Source of the DNA: Vibrio maritimus
Lineage (GTDB): Bacteria; Pseudomonadota; Gammaproteobacteria; Enterobacterales; Vibrionaceae
Assembly: GCF_021441885.1 (NCBI RefSeq)
Contig: NZ_CP090438.1
Location: forward strand, 3,410,001 to 3,474,000
Reading direction: 5' to 3'
DNA: 64,000 nucleotides
The translations under genes and the position numbers were made by a program. Below are positions 26,725 to 35,669 of the stretch, in pieces. The first letter of the stretch is position 1. Each line of letters opens with the position of its first letter. Below the pieces are notes generated by a model. It saw nothing but the letters and a program-made list of their open reading frames with translations, did not search any database and was not told the DNA's origin.

Positions 26725-27201
26725 ATGAATAAAAAATACCTTGTTTCACTCTTCGCCGCCTGCATTACGACCAGTGCTTTGGTCTCGGCGGCGACGGTTT
26801 ATGGCACCATGTGGTACCTCAACAATCAACCGACGGTGAATGCTAGCGAGTTCTCACTATTTAACTCAGAGCCAAAGCGCAGCGCCGATCCAACGTTTCA
26901 TGCATTGGATAATGTGATTGTCAGCGTTCGCGGTAAAAAACAGACCCACTTTGTGATGCTAGAGCTGGCATTAGAAACGCGTCATCCAGAGCGTCTAGAG
27001 TTTGCCCGCGACTATATGCCCAAAGTTCGCCACGCGATGCTGAATCTATTTAGCCAGAAGCGCTATGAGGATCTGCATGGCGCTGAAGCACTGGAGCAGC
27101 TCCAACAAGAAGTGAAAGCATCGGTGCTAACCGCCTATGCTGATACCCAACTTAAGCGCGATATCGACGATGTTCTGCTGACGAAATTTGTTATTCAGTA
27201 G
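26725..27201 (+). CDS. fliL: Lateral FliL (LafF)
   Basis: FliL is an inner-membrane, stator-associated protein. The 158-aa protein has one N-terminal transmembrane segment (about 8-32). The periplasmic stomatin-like part follows: FHALDNVIVSVRGKKQTHFV, RHAMLNLFSQKRYEDL and LLTKFVIQ at the end. FliL ends this way in most systems. It lies 8 nt before the sigma factor gene. Confidence 0.92.
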   Translation: MNKKYLVSLFAACITTSALVSAATVYGTMWYLNNQPTVNASEFSLFNSEPKRSADPTFHALDNVIVSVRGKKQTHFVMLELALETRHPERLEFARDYMPKVRHAMLNLFSQKRYEDLHGAEALEQLQQEVKASVLTAYADTQLKRDIDDVLLTKFVIQ

Positions 27202-27209
27202 GAGCCGCC

Positions 27210-27938
27210 ATGCTGGATATGAATCATTCTGAAAGCTACGGAGTGGTCGACGAAGTCTCGACGCCCACCAACCGTATCGATGAAAATCGCTTGCTTAGTC
27301 AGCATCAAATCTTGGTTAAGCGCGTCGTCAACCAATTGCGTAATCACGCCACCACCCATTGCAGCATTGAAGACATGCAACAAATCGGGCTGATTGGATT
27401 ACTCGAAGCTGGTCGTCGCTATGGCAACATTGACGACCCTAACTTCCCCGCTTTTGCCGTGTGTCGTATTCGTGGCTCGATTTTAGACGAGCTGCGACGG
27501 CTCGATTGGCGCTCACGCAAAACCCGTCAGCAGGCGCACGAGCTTAACGATGTCACGCGCGATCTGACCAAGAGTCTCAAGCGAACACCGACCGAACAAG
27601 AGATCATACGCGCCCTTGGTACCGATCAGCAGGATTATCACGCCAGACTCAACGCCACCATGGCGGCCGAAATGCAGAGCCTTGACCAATTAATTGAAAG
27701 TGGTCTCGAGGGGACGGTGGATTCTGACTACGACGGCATGAATCACGAACACATCCGCCGTAGCCTTGAAAAAGCGCTCGACAAACTCCCTAAACGTGAG
27801 CAGCTACTGCTCACCCTGTTTTATCAACACGACTTGAACTTACACGAGATTGCTTTAGTGCTCGAGCTGACACCACCGAGGATATGTCAGCTACACAAAC
27901 AAGCACTCAAGCAGCTCAACCAACTACTGTCTTCTTAG
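27210..27938 (+). CDS. lafS: Lateral flagellar sigma-28 factor LafS
   Basis: LafS is the FliA-type sigma factor that directs RNA polymerase to late lateral genes (filament, motor). The 242-aa protein has region 2 (DMQQIGLIGLLEAGRRYGNI; RIRGSILDELRRLDWRSRKT), region 3 and a region 4 helix-turn-helix (LHEIALVLELTPPRICQLHK). AGGAG precedes ATG. The anti-sigma FlgM of this cluster (42.8 kb) is its presumed inhibitor. Confidence 0.95.
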   Translation: MLDMNHSESYGVVDEVSTPTNRIDENRLLSQHQILVKRVVNQLRNHATTHCSIEDMQQIGLIGLLEAGRRYGNIDDPNFPAFAVCRIRGSILDELRRLDWRSRKTRQQAHELNDVTRDLTKSLKRTPTEQEIIRALGTDQQDYHARLNATMAAEMQSLDQLIESGLEGTVDSDYDGMNHEHIRRSLEKALDKLPKREQLLLTLFYQHDLNLHEIALVLELTPPRICQLHKQALKQLNQLLSS

Positions 27939-27947
27939 GAGTCCACT

Positions 27948-28805
27948 ATGCAAAAGTTTACTGGCGCAATCATCATATTGATGTGTGTCTTCGGCGGATA
28001 CGTCTGGGCCGGAGGCAGTCTAATGGCGATTTGGCAGCCGGCAGAAATGCTGATCATTGTCGGCGCAACCCTGGGCTCATTGATCATAGGTAACCCGCCT
28101 CAAGTATTGAAAGAGATGCGCAGCCAACTGCGCGCTATCGTATCGCCACCCAAAGATGAACGTGAGTTCTACATGGAGCTTATGGCACTGCTGCAAGTGC
28201 TACTTGAGACTGTGCGCAGCGGCGGCTTCAAGGCGCTCGATAAGCACATTGAAAACCCAGAGCAGAGCGATATTTTTGCTCGCTACCCACGAGTTAGCCG
28301 TGACTATCGCCTAGTTTCTTTCATTACCGACAATTTACGTTTAATGGCAATGGGACAAATGTCGCCTCATGAGTTAGAGGGACTACTAGAGCAAGAGATT
28401 GAAGCCATCGAGGCTGATTACATGCAGCCGGCCCGCTCAATGCAGCGTACCGCAGAAGCCATGCCTGGCTTCGGTATCTTGGCCGCGGTTGGTGGCATCA
28501 TCATTACGATGTCCGCAATTGATGGCTCGATTGCCATGATTGGCTATCACGTTGCCGCCGCTCTAGTAGGCACATTTATCGGTATTTTCGGTTGTTACTG
28601 CTGTCTAGACCCAGCGAGTAACGCCATGGCTCAGCGTGTTAAACGCAACATGTCCGCCTTCGACTGCACCCGCGCCACCTTGGTTGCGTACGTAGCGAAG
28701 AAGCCGACATTGCTGGCGATTGACGCAGGCCGCAAGCATATTCAGCTAGACATTAAACCGACCTTTAACCAAATGGAGGTGTGGCTCGCTGAACAGGAGG
28801 GATAA
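27948..28805 (+). CDS. lafT: Lateral stator protein LafT (MotA family)
   Basis: LafT is the MotA-type stator subunit of the lateral motor, which in known laf systems is driven by protons. The 285-aa protein has four membrane segments and the conserved cytoplasmic loop. Seen: AEMLIIVGATLGSLIIGNPP at the start; RTAEAMPGFGILAAVGGIII with the conserved Pro; GTFIGIFGCYCCLDP. It shares the TAATG junction with lafU. Confidence 0.96.
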   Translation: MQKFTGAIIILMCVFGGYVWAGGSLMAIWQPAEMLIIVGATLGSLIIGNPPQVLKEMRSQLRAIVSPPKDEREFYMELMALLQVLLETVRSGGFKALDKHIENPEQSDIFARYPRVSRDYRLVSFITDNLRLMAMGQMSPHELEGLLEQEIEAIEADYMQPARSMQRTAEAMPGFGILAAVGGIIITMSAIDGSIAMIGYHVAAALVGTFIGIFGCYCCLDPASNAMAQRVKRNMSAFDCTRATLVAYVAKKPTLLAIDAGRKHIQLDIKPTFNQMEVWLAEQEG

Positions 28806-29800
28806 TGCAAAAACATGAGCAAGTAGTCTTCAAACGCGCCAGTCGCAGTCATCACCATGAATCTCATGGCGGTGCGTGGAAGGTGGCGTTTGCCGACTTT
28901 ATGATTGCCTTGATGGCATTGTTCCTCGTACTTTGGGTCATGCAGGTCGTCGATAAAGAAGAGCGCAAAGCGATTGTTGCTCATCTGCAAATGGCGAGCG
29001 TGTTTGACCAGAGTACCGGTAATCTTTTCGATACCTCGCAAAGTATTTCTCCGATCGACCTAGCGACGGATTCGTCCGTGGCTAGTCGTCACGACTCAGT
29101 CCACACAGTGAGCTCTTTTTTTCAGGGTGATCGAGAAGGGCCTGAGGCAGACTCTCTCATCGATGGCACCTTTGATACCCAAGAACGCTTAGCTGCGCTT
29201 GCGCAGGTGATCAATGACATGGTGCGCCAAATCAACGCAGAGGGAAATGTCGACGTCACCGTGACCCCGCAAGGGCTGCGCATCGTGCTGCAAGATGATT
29301 ACAAGCAAAACATGTTTCGTCGCGGCGGCTCAACCTTAACCCCATTCTTTGAAGACTTATTGCTCGCGCTAGCGCCCGTATTTGAGCGCGTTGAAAACCC
29401 GATGATCATCAGCGGTCACACAGATTCGACGCAGTATCGTCAAACCTTCTCAAGTAAGTCCAATTGGGAGCTTTCATCATCGAGAGCCAATACGGCACGG
29501 CACACCTTAGTTTCGGGTGGCATGCCTGAAAAGCGTGTTCTACAAGTCACGGGAATGTCGGATCGCGCTCTACTGAACCATTCAGAGCCATCGTCGAGTG
29601 AAAACCGTCGCATCGAGCTGTTTATCTTGACCACTCCAGCAGCTGAAGTGATCAGCACCCTGTTTGGTCAACAGCCAAATAACGAACTCGAAAAGGCGCG
29701 AGAAAAGGCGAAGTTCAACCAACCGGTATTCCGAACCGATACTATCCGCTTCGATACCGACACTGCGCCAAGCTCCACCACCGACGCCCAAGCGCTTTAA
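28805..29800 (+). CDS. lafU: Lateral stator protein LafU (MotB family)
   Basis: LafU is the MotB-type stator subunit, which anchors LafT to peptidoglycan. The 331-aa protein has one transmembrane helix (VAFADFMIALMALFLVLWV) with the conserved ion-binding Asp in ADFM. The C-terminal OmpA-like domain follows: MIISGHTDSTQY and SSSRANTARHTLVSGGM. The short cytoplasmic tail has the usual HHHESHGGAWK. The start overlaps the lafT stop by one base. Confidence 0.96.
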   Translation: MQKHEQVVFKRASRSHHHESHGGAWKVAFADFMIALMALFLVLWVMQVVDKEERKAIVAHLQMASVFDQSTGNLFDTSQSISPIDLATDSSVASRHDSVHTVSSFFQGDREGPEADSLIDGTFDTQERLAALAQVINDMVRQINAEGNVDVTVTPQGLRIVLQDDYKQNMFRRGGSTLTPFFEDLLLALAPVFERVENPMIISGHTDSTQYRQTFSSKSNWELSSSRANTARHTLVSGGMPEKRVLQVTGMSDRALLNHSEPSSSENRRIELFILTTPAAEVISTLFGQQPNNELEKAREKAKFNQPVFRTDTIRFDTDTAPSSTTDAQAL

Positions 29801-29815
29801 CTTGCACCTCTCTTC

Positions 29816-29846
29816 GGGTGTTCTATCCTTGAAGTAGAACACCCTT
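29816..29846 (+). terminator. Probable terminator after lafU
   Basis: GGGTGTTCTA and TAGAACACCC form a 10-bp stem with a 9-nt loop. The T-run is short (TT), so termination may be partial. Confidence 0.55.
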
Positions 29847-29893
29847 GATATGTCGAAAGTTTCTTATTGAGCACCGAATCAGTAGAGTGTGTT

Positions 29894-30196
29894 ATGCGAC
29901 GAACTATTCCCCACATGCCAACGAAGGCAAACAAAGCTCCTGACGGACTACAGAAGGCATTTCTGTGGCTAATCATTGTTGATTATGCGCTACTTGCCCT
30001 GTTCCTGAGCCAGCTCACCACACTGTCGCTCAGAGGCGGCACCTTCATCAGTTTGCTTCTGGTGGTGTACAACATACTGCTGACGTTTATGTGCTTTCGC
30101 CGAACCCATCGTCAGGATGCTTATATTATCTATCCGACCATATCGGCTACACTGCTGGCGTTTGTGTGCTTTTTGTACTTTTTCTTTTTGGTGTAA
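29894..30196 (+). CDS. Small three-helix membrane protein (hypothetical)
   Basis: A 100-aa product if started at ATG 29894; a TTG nine codons earlier is less likely. Three hydrophobic stretches are visible: LWLIIVDYALLALFLSQL, FISLLLVVYNILLTFMCF and ISATLLAFVCFLYFFFLV. The basic segment FRRTHRQD between the second and third suggests a cytosolic loop. No family recognised. It lies directly after lafU beyond a weak terminator, so it may be partly co-transcribed with the lateral motor genes. No Shine-Dalgarno stands out. Confidence 0.55.
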   Translation: MRRTIPHMPTKANKAPDGLQKAFLWLIIVDYALLALFLSQLTTLSLRGGTFISLLLVVYNILLTFMCFRRTHRQDAYIIYPTISATLLAFVCFLYFFFLV

Positions 30197-30263
30197 AAAG
30201 AACCTTCAATTGTTAAGCAAATCAAAGCAAGCAGAAAGGGAAAGGAAACACAATTGGAAAAGA

Positions 30264-30288
30264 CAAAAAAGGGCGACTAAGCCGCCCT
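30264..30288 (-). terminator. Terminator of the minus-strand secreted/lipoprotein pair
   Basis: On the minus strand AGGGCG pairs with CGCCCT around a 7-nt loop, followed by TTTTTT. It lies 9 nt after the stop of the gene ending at 30297. Confidence 0.8.
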
Positions 30289-30296
30289 ATCTAATT

Positions 30297-31124
30297 CTAT
30301 TTCTGATTCAGTTTTTGATGAATCCGTTTAACGTTGAGATCTCTTTTGACTGAAGCAGCCGATACTTTAGACATCTGACTAGCAGCCGAAGGCTCAAATT
30401 TGACCAGTTTCATTGCATAGTCATACTCTCCCCACGCAATCAAACCTAGTCCTTTACACGCTATCTCACCATTGGTACCAACTAAACAATCTGTCACACT
30501 AGAGCCGTCATCCAAGTTGAACGTACTCAAACGAGCCCCATATTGATACTCGTTAGTATATGAGTACTTTTCACCAACTTCTCTGTCTTCATTAGTCGTT
30601 TCTAACAGCTCTTCTTCAAAGAATCTGACCATAAGGCTTCCGAGTAAGTAGCTTGTTTGCGGTACGGTTAGCTCTGTTTCTCGAAACGTTTCAACGGTCA
30701 CTTTTTCTTCAGAAGTTTCATTTCCATCTGGATCAATCTGCACGAAATCATATGTAAGTGTTGAAGTATATGTACCATCACCGTTTTCTACCACCTGGTA
30801 GACAGAACTTTCGACCCAACTACCATCATCAACCTTCCAATAATTTCTATAAGTAACTACTTGTTCAGTTTCTTCAATTACAAGCTTTTGGTTTGCTTGA
30901 TTAAGAAAAGTATATGTACCACTCTGACTAGAAAAGTAATCACTTATCTCAATTTGGTTTTTCTGGGCATACTCCAGACCTACAAGATTACCATTATTAT
31001 CGATAACCGTCTGACCATTAATTTGAATTTCACCTTCCACATTCAAAATAGCATCACCCGATGCAAAAGCCGATGTCGCACCTAACACTGACGACAGTGC
31101 CACTACTAGTAGTTTCTTATTCAT
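30297..31124 (-). CDS. Secreted hypothetical protein, 275 aa
   Basis: Started at ATG 31124 with GGA 7 nt upstream; a four-codon extension exists. A clear Sec signal peptide (MNKKLLVVALSSVLGATSAFA) precedes SGDAILN. The mature part is rich in Glu, Thr and Tyr, with a near-N-terminal motif INGQTVIDNNGNLVG of the kind seen in surface or fibre proteins. It has two Cys only (TDCLVGTNGEIACKG), fit for one disulfide. No known domain recognised. It follows a lipoprotein gene by a few nt and is visibly richer in A+T than the flagellar genes around it. Confidence 0.7.
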   Translation of the reverse strand: MNKKLLVVALSSVLGATSAFASGDAILNVEGEIQINGQTVIDNNGNLVGLEYAQKNQIEISDYFSSQSGTYTFLNQANQKLVIEETEQVVTYRNYWKVDDGSWVESSVYQVVENGDGTYTSTLTYDFVQIDPDGNETSEEKVTVETFRETELTVPQTSYLLGSLMVRFFEEELLETTNEDREVGEKYSYTNEYQYGARLSTFNLDDGSSVTDCLVGTNGEIACKGLGLIAWGEYDYAMKLVKFEPSAASQMSKVSAASVKRDLNVKRIHQKLNQK

Positions 31125-31142
31125 TGTTACATCCATATATTA

Positions 31143-31445
31143 TTATTTTATTGTTAGTTTTCCTGAGACAACCAATTTTTCCGCTATATCACCACTATCT
31201 TCATTACTTGAAGATAAAGAAAATACAGCCTTGTCTTGTTCGTTCTTCGCGACAGATATAATGACATCTTCTGTAGAAGACACCTCAATCTGACTGAACT
31301 GTGCACCATCACTGTCCTCGACAATTGATGCTCTTTTCTTAAACTCATCCCCGCTCTGACTGACAGAGTCGACAGACGAACTATCGCCATCGCCTCCACA
31401 GCCCGAGAGAAGTAAGCTCAAACTTGCTAGAAGCAAATATCTCAC
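31143..31445 (-). CDS. Small lipoprotein, 100 aa
   Basis: A GTG start at 31445 has AGGAG 6 nt upstream. The N-terminus MRYLLLASLSLLLSGCGGDG is a lipoprotein signal with lipobox LSGC; the residues after Cys16 (GGDGDSSS) do not carry Asp at +2, which fits outer-membrane sorting. The mature 85 residues are acidic and Ser-rich with short beta-like segments. No family recognised. It forms a two-gene unit with the secreted protein downstream. Confidence 0.7.
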   Translation of the reverse strand: MRYLLLASLSLLLSGCGGDGDSSSVDSVSQSGDEFKKRASIVEDSDGAQFSQIEVSSTEDVIISVAKNEQDKAVFSLSSSNEDSGDIAEKLVVSGKLTIK

Positions 31446-31551
31446 GCACTCTCCTTATCCATATGGTTTAATGCAGTGATATTTATACCAGAGACTTACA
31501 ACATCATTGCAACCAATTGATTACAAATGAGACTCACATCAACAACCGTTC

Positions 31552-31583
31552 AGGTTTTTATTTAAACTCATAAATAAAAACCT
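31552..31583. repeat. Perfect 13-bp inverted repeat
   Basis: AGGTTTTTATTTA and TAAATAAAAACCT surround a 6-nt loop (AACTCA). It lies in the 290-nt AT-rich gap between lafW and the lipoprotein gene. It could be a terminator-like element for lafW or an operator; no flanking T-run decides. Confidence 0.6.
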
Positions 31584-31735
31584 AAATATATGATTAGTTA
31601 TAAAATTAAATGCTGGAAGCAAAATATCACTTGGCAAAAAATTAATTATTTCAATATATCAATAAGGCCTCATACATAAGTGATATTTATTTAATAACCG
31701 AAAGCTTATGGCATTAAAAATATATTACTTCATTG

Positions 31736-32770
31736 TTATTTAAGTAATGCCACTACTGTATGTCTGCGAACATTCGCTTGGGCATTTAGCGCTTGGAACG
31801 TAGTAGTAAAGTCTTGGGAGAGTTGATTAAAGCTTGAGAGCTGTTGATTGACCTGCTCGGTTGAAGGGAGGTTCGACTGGCTCTGAATTCGCGTCATTTG
31901 CGTATCCAGTTGGGATTGGAACTGTCTGGCTTCGTTTAAGCTCAACTGAGCTTGTTTGAGGTGCTGGTTGACCTTAGCGATGGACTGTTTGATACCGTCG
32001 CGTGAGCCAAGGTCAAATTTAAGCTCTGCCATACCGTCTGGCTCAGCTTGGATAGAGAAGGTGTTAGCTTGCCCGGCAGGGAAGCGGTGACCTTCACCTG
32101 TGACACGCACGTGCTGCTGCATCGCTGCGTATGCCGACTCATGGACTTCAAATACGATGCTGCCATCGTTGGCAAGAGATGCGCGCATCCCCATAGGAAT
32201 CATACTGCGGTCGAGCTGCTTCACCGTGCGCTGTCCATCCGATGAACCATCAAACTGCAGCATGACTGACCCGCCGCTCGGAAAATCCAGACGCACCTGT
32301 TCTGCGCGTTCACTCATGCGGTGTACGTTCAAACCAGGAATAGAGAATCGTCTGACATCGGCGGTGTCGAGCTTGAGGTGCAGCTCGTTATCAACCACAC
32401 GTTTACCATCAAAGCGCGCTTGATTCAGTGTGGCTTCAATCATGTTCTTAGAACGGGCAAGCTTGTCAGTAGTTTGAGGTGATGCACCGTGTGATAGTGC
32501 TTGAGTTAACTGCTTTTTCACTTGAGTGAGCTCTTTACCCACACCTTGTAACGCCTTGGTCGCAATTTGAACCGAGGTCGCGTGCTGCTGACCTTGAGTC
32601 AGTAACACGCCAGAAAGTGAATACGCCGAAGCAATTTCTGCTTGTGGTTTAAGCAGATGTTTTGATAAGGAAGTGGTGGTATCAGAAGCCTGGGAGGGGG
32701 CAATACTCGTGGTGCCCTGCCCTGTGAGCTTAATACTATGCGGCCTAACTTCAACCGTACTTACTGCCAT
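31736..32770 (-). CDS. LafW-like lateral flagellar protein (flagellin/HAP-like)
   Basis: A 344-aa protein after flgL in the position of lafW in E. coli Flag-2 and related lateral systems, where it is described as a hook-associated-like protein. Both ends look helical like axial proteins: GKELTQVKKQLTQALSHG near residue 95, and SSFNQLSQDFTTTFQALNAQ with ANVRRHTVVALLK at the C-terminus. The centre (about 150-260) is beta-rich. Recognition rests on position plus axial-protein character, so the name is tentative. It is last in flgB-lafW. Confidence 0.6.
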   Translation of the reverse strand: MAVSTVEVRPHSIKLTGQGTTSIAPSQASDTTTSLSKHLLKPQAEIASAYSLSGVLLTQGQQHATSVQIATKALQGVGKELTQVKKQLTQALSHGASPQTTDKLARSKNMIEATLNQARFDGKRVVDNELHLKLDTADVRRFSIPGLNVHRMSERAEQVRLDFPSGGSVMLQFDGSSDGQRTVKQLDRSMIPMGMRASLANDGSIVFEVHESAYAAMQQHVRVTGEGHRFPAGQANTFSIQAEPDGMAELKFDLGSRDGIKQSIAKVNQHLKQAQLSLNEARQFQSQLDTQMTRIQSQSNLPSTEQVNQQLSSFNQLSQDFTTTFQALNAQANVRRHTVVALLK

Positions 32771-32814
32771 ACCGTCATTCCTTGAAACGTGTTACCTAAG
32801 ACCTAAAGCGACCG

Positions 32815-33717
32815 CTAGATGCGGTCGAATAAAGAGAGATCATTTATCTTCATATAACTGGCCTGCGTTGCCTGTAGGGCAGCCATGTAGTTGCTTAGCC
32901 GAACTGAGGCTTCACCATAGTCTAGGGCGGAGACATCACTGGTCACCTTGTCGACAAATAGCTTATTCTCCACATGCGCACCATCCATCAAATCGAGGTT
33001 GTTGTGGCGTCCACCGATTTGAGTCATCGCACCCAGAACGTTACCTAAGGTATCATCAATGGCGTTGAGGCTAGCTTCAACTTCATTTTGAAAATTTGGA
33101 CTCGGGCTCTTAAATTCAGCAATCAAACGATCGATTTGATTCAATACGTTATCGCCGCCACCCAAGTCGAGAATTTCTTGAGCTGTGGTGTTGGACTCCA
33201 TGGTCACCCCTTTTGCCACGGTCACAACACGCTTGTCGCTGTTGCCATCTAGGGAATAGACACCGCCACCCGCATCAGAAATAGCTGGCGTATCGGTTTT
33301 AGTACCCGAGAACAGATAGTGCCCTTCTTCGTCTTGGGCATTAAACGACGACTGCACCGATTCGCGTAAGCTCTCAAGCTCAGAAATCATCCCTAAGCGG
33401 TCTTCATCCGTTAAGGTACCATTCGCCCCCCACAGCACCAATTCACGCATGCTTTTCAGACTCTCGTTAACCGAATCCAGATGTACCTCTTGGCTCGATA
33501 GTGTGGTTTTCACATTGGCGATATTGCGCTGATACTGAGAAATCGCCGCCCCTTCACGGTCAAGGTTGAGCAGCTTAATCGATGCCATTGGGTCGTCAGA
33601 CAACTTAGTGAGTCGATCGCCTGTGGCCATTTGCTGCATCACTTTACCAAGCCCTGCGTTATTGATTTGCAGGCTTTGCAGCATCATCTGGCTAAATTGA
33701 GTATCACTGATTCTCAT
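32815..33717 (-). CDS. flgL: Lateral hook-filament junction protein FlgL
   Basis: FlgL joins hook to filament. The 300-aa protein has flagellin-like ends: MATGDRLTKLSDDPMASIKL near residue 30 and a C-terminal SVRLSNYMAALQATQASYMK. The middle is short. It is 9 nt downstream of flgK. Confidence 0.94.
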   Translation of the reverse strand: MRISDTQFSQMMLQSLQINNAGLGKVMQQMATGDRLTKLSDDPMASIKLLNLDREGAAISQYQRNIANVKTTLSSQEVHLDSVNESLKSMRELVLWGANGTLTDEDRLGMISELESLRESVQSSFNAQDEEGHYLFSGTKTDTPAISDAGGGVYSLDGNSDKRVVTVAKGVTMESNTTAQEILDLGGGDNVLNQIDRLIAEFKSPSPNFQNEVEASLNAIDDTLGNVLGAMTQIGGRHNNLDLMDGAHVENKLFVDKVTSDVSALDYGEASVRLSNYMAALQATQASYMKINDLSLFDRI

Positions 33718-33726
33718 GGTCTCTCC

Positions 33727-35100
33727 TTAAAATAGCTGCAATACAGAGTCAAACAGCTGATTCGCTGTGCTGATCACTTTCATATTGGCATTATGGGCGT
33801 TGGCAAAGGTCATTAGGTTTGCCGCCTCTTCGTCGCTGTTTACGGCACTGACGTTGTCGCGCGCTGCAACCGCTTGATCCGACATCGCTTTTTTCGCCTG
33901 ATAATCAGACTCCGCTTGTCGCGCTTTAATGGCTGTTTCACCGACCATCGCGGTAAACGCATCATTTAGGGACAGCGAGCCAAGTCCCGAGATCGCCACT
34001 GGCTTATTGCTGATGGCAATCAAATCTTTGAGGTTGTCACTGTTACCCGGATTGCCGTCGGCAGAAAAAGCCAGCTCATCGGCGGTAATATTAGTGATGT
34101 CTAGGCTTGCTGCTGGGTTCGCTGGATCATAGGTAAATAGCGGCGCGCCAGGGTTTCCATTTAGGTCCAACCCCGCAGCTAGGACGGCATTAAACTCATC
34201 GGCAACACTACGGGCCATGTCATCTATGGCTTGTTGATTCGGTACAAGCACATCGACTTGGTAGTCATGAAGTGCGCCTAGCTTGCCGCCAATATCCCCT
34301 TTCGCTGCAAAGGTTTGATTACCGAATTCAATATGCAGATCCGCAAGGTACGGGTCGCTTGGGTCTGGAATCGCCTTAATCACGCTCGAGTCCGAGCCCA
34401 TCACAAGTGGCTGACCTGACGCCAAGGACACTTGCACGCTGCCATCCGGTTGGTCGGTGGTTTTCACCGCCATAATGGTCGACAGCTCTCCAATGAGCGC
34501 ATCACGAGTATCCATAAGCTGAGAGGCATTGCCACCGGTGCCTTGCATCTCAACGATCTGCTTGTTCACTTGAGCAATGTTCGCCATCAAGCTGTTGGCA
34601 TGGGACAGCGCAGCATTGCGCTGATCGTGTACATCTTTATGCTGATTATGCAGCGATTCGGTGAGCGTATTGAATCGGCGCGCTAAGGCTTCTGACTCGT
34701 TGATCACCTGCTGACGCAACGGCGTCGATTCTGGTTTGGTGGTTGCGTCATTGAGCGATGCAAACAGACTATCGAGTCCCGCCGACAAGCTAAAGCCATC
34801 TGCACCCAGCATGTTCTCTAGTTGGCTCATGGCCGACAAGTATCCCGCCGAATAATTGGCTTCACTGGCTGTCGACCAGGTTTGTTTCACTAGGTATTGG
34901 TCTGTCACACGGCGTATGCTGGTGACTTCGACCCCCATGCCTGGTGAGTTGAAATCGTATTTTCCGCCCGCCACCGAAGACATCAAGGCTTGCTGGCGGC
35001 TGTATCCTGGGGTGTTCACGTTAGCAACGTTTTGCGCCGTGACATCAAGTGCCACGCGGTTGGCATTCATGCCTGAAAGCGCGATATTAATAAGGCTCAT
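33727..35100 (-). CDS. flgK: Lateral hook-filament junction protein FlgK
   Basis: FlgK is the first hook-associated protein. The 457-aa protein starts with the rod/hook family motif (SLINIALSGMNANRVALDVT, AQNVANVNTPGYSRQQ) and ends with the typical EAANLMTFANAHNANMKVIS helix. The centre contains SLASGQPLVMGSDSS and the Gly-rich domain. Confidence 0.96.
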   Translation of the reverse strand: MSLINIALSGMNANRVALDVTAQNVANVNTPGYSRQQALMSSVAGGKYDFNSPGMGVEVTSIRRVTDQYLVKQTWSTASEANYSAGYLSAMSQLENMLGADGFSLSAGLDSLFASLNDATTKPESTPLRQQVINESEALARRFNTLTESLHNQHKDVHDQRNAALSHANSLMANIAQVNKQIVEMQGTGGNASQLMDTRDALIGELSTIMAVKTTDQPDGSVQVSLASGQPLVMGSDSSVIKAIPDPSDPYLADLHIEFGNQTFAAKGDIGGKLGALHDYQVDVLVPNQQAIDDMARSVADEFNAVLAAGLDLNGNPGAPLFTYDPANPAASLDITNITADELAFSADGNPGNSDNLKDLIAISNKPVAISGLGSLSLNDAFTAMVGETAIKARQAESDYQAKKAMSDQAVAARDNVSAVNSDEEAANLMTFANAHNANMKVISTANQLFDSVLQLF

Positions 35101-35105
35101 TGCAG

Positions 35106-35660
35106 TTAACGCTCCGTGATTGTCATTAGAGGCTGAGAGAAGGCCATGGTCATGGCAGCCTCACGAGGAGACTGAAGATTAAAGGCGGCGGAAGTGGGCT
35201 CGTCGTTAACTGACAAAGACGCGTTTGTATCACCCAATGCATGAGTTTGTGATTTGCCTTCCATGTCATTGGCTGAGCCCATGGCTTGCACGCGCGCAGC
35301 ATCGAACTGCACCTCTTGATTAGAGCTCACACTTTGGGCTGGTCCCAATTGCTTAACCAACATATCGGCGATACCCGAGTTTTGTTTCTTCGCCAGCTCG
35401 ATAGAGAGCTGACCATCGTGCATATCGCGAAATACCCCATGCTGCTGGGAAGAAAAAGGACTGTCTTCATCGGCAAGCACATCACTACTGCTGCGCATCT
35501 GTCTGAGTACCATCTGCAAAAACATGGCTTCAAACTGGCCTGCCACCTCTTTTAGCGCTTCTGGGCTATCATTGCTGTGTCTGATATTAATCAGCGCTGC
35601 GTTGTCGTGATACAGCATACTGTTGACACGAGTCGTGTCGTTCATGGCATCTATTTTCAT
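35106..35660 (-). CDS. flgJ: Lateral FlgJ, rod-cap domain only
   Basis: FlgJ caps the growing rod; polar two-domain FlgJ also has a C-terminal peptidoglycan hydrolase of about 150 residues. Here the 184-aa protein has the rod-binding part (LKEVAGQFEAMFLQMVLRQM; GVFRDMHDGQLSIELAKKQ; IADMLVKQLG, residues about 35-110). The rest is a low-complexity tail without any glucosaminidase motif. Of two adjacent ATGs, the second (35660) is 5 nt from AGGAGG and is preferred. Confidence 0.93.
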   Translation of the reverse strand: MKIDAMNDTTRVNSMLYHDNAALINIRHSNDSPEALKEVAGQFEAMFLQMVLRQMRSSSDVLADEDSPFSSQQHGVFRDMHDGQLSIELAKKQNSGIADMLVKQLGPAQSVSSNQEVQFDAARVQAMGSANDMEGKSQTHALGDTNASLSVNDEPTSAAFNLQSPREAAMTMAFSQPLMTITER

Positions 35661-35669
35661 CATCGCCTC

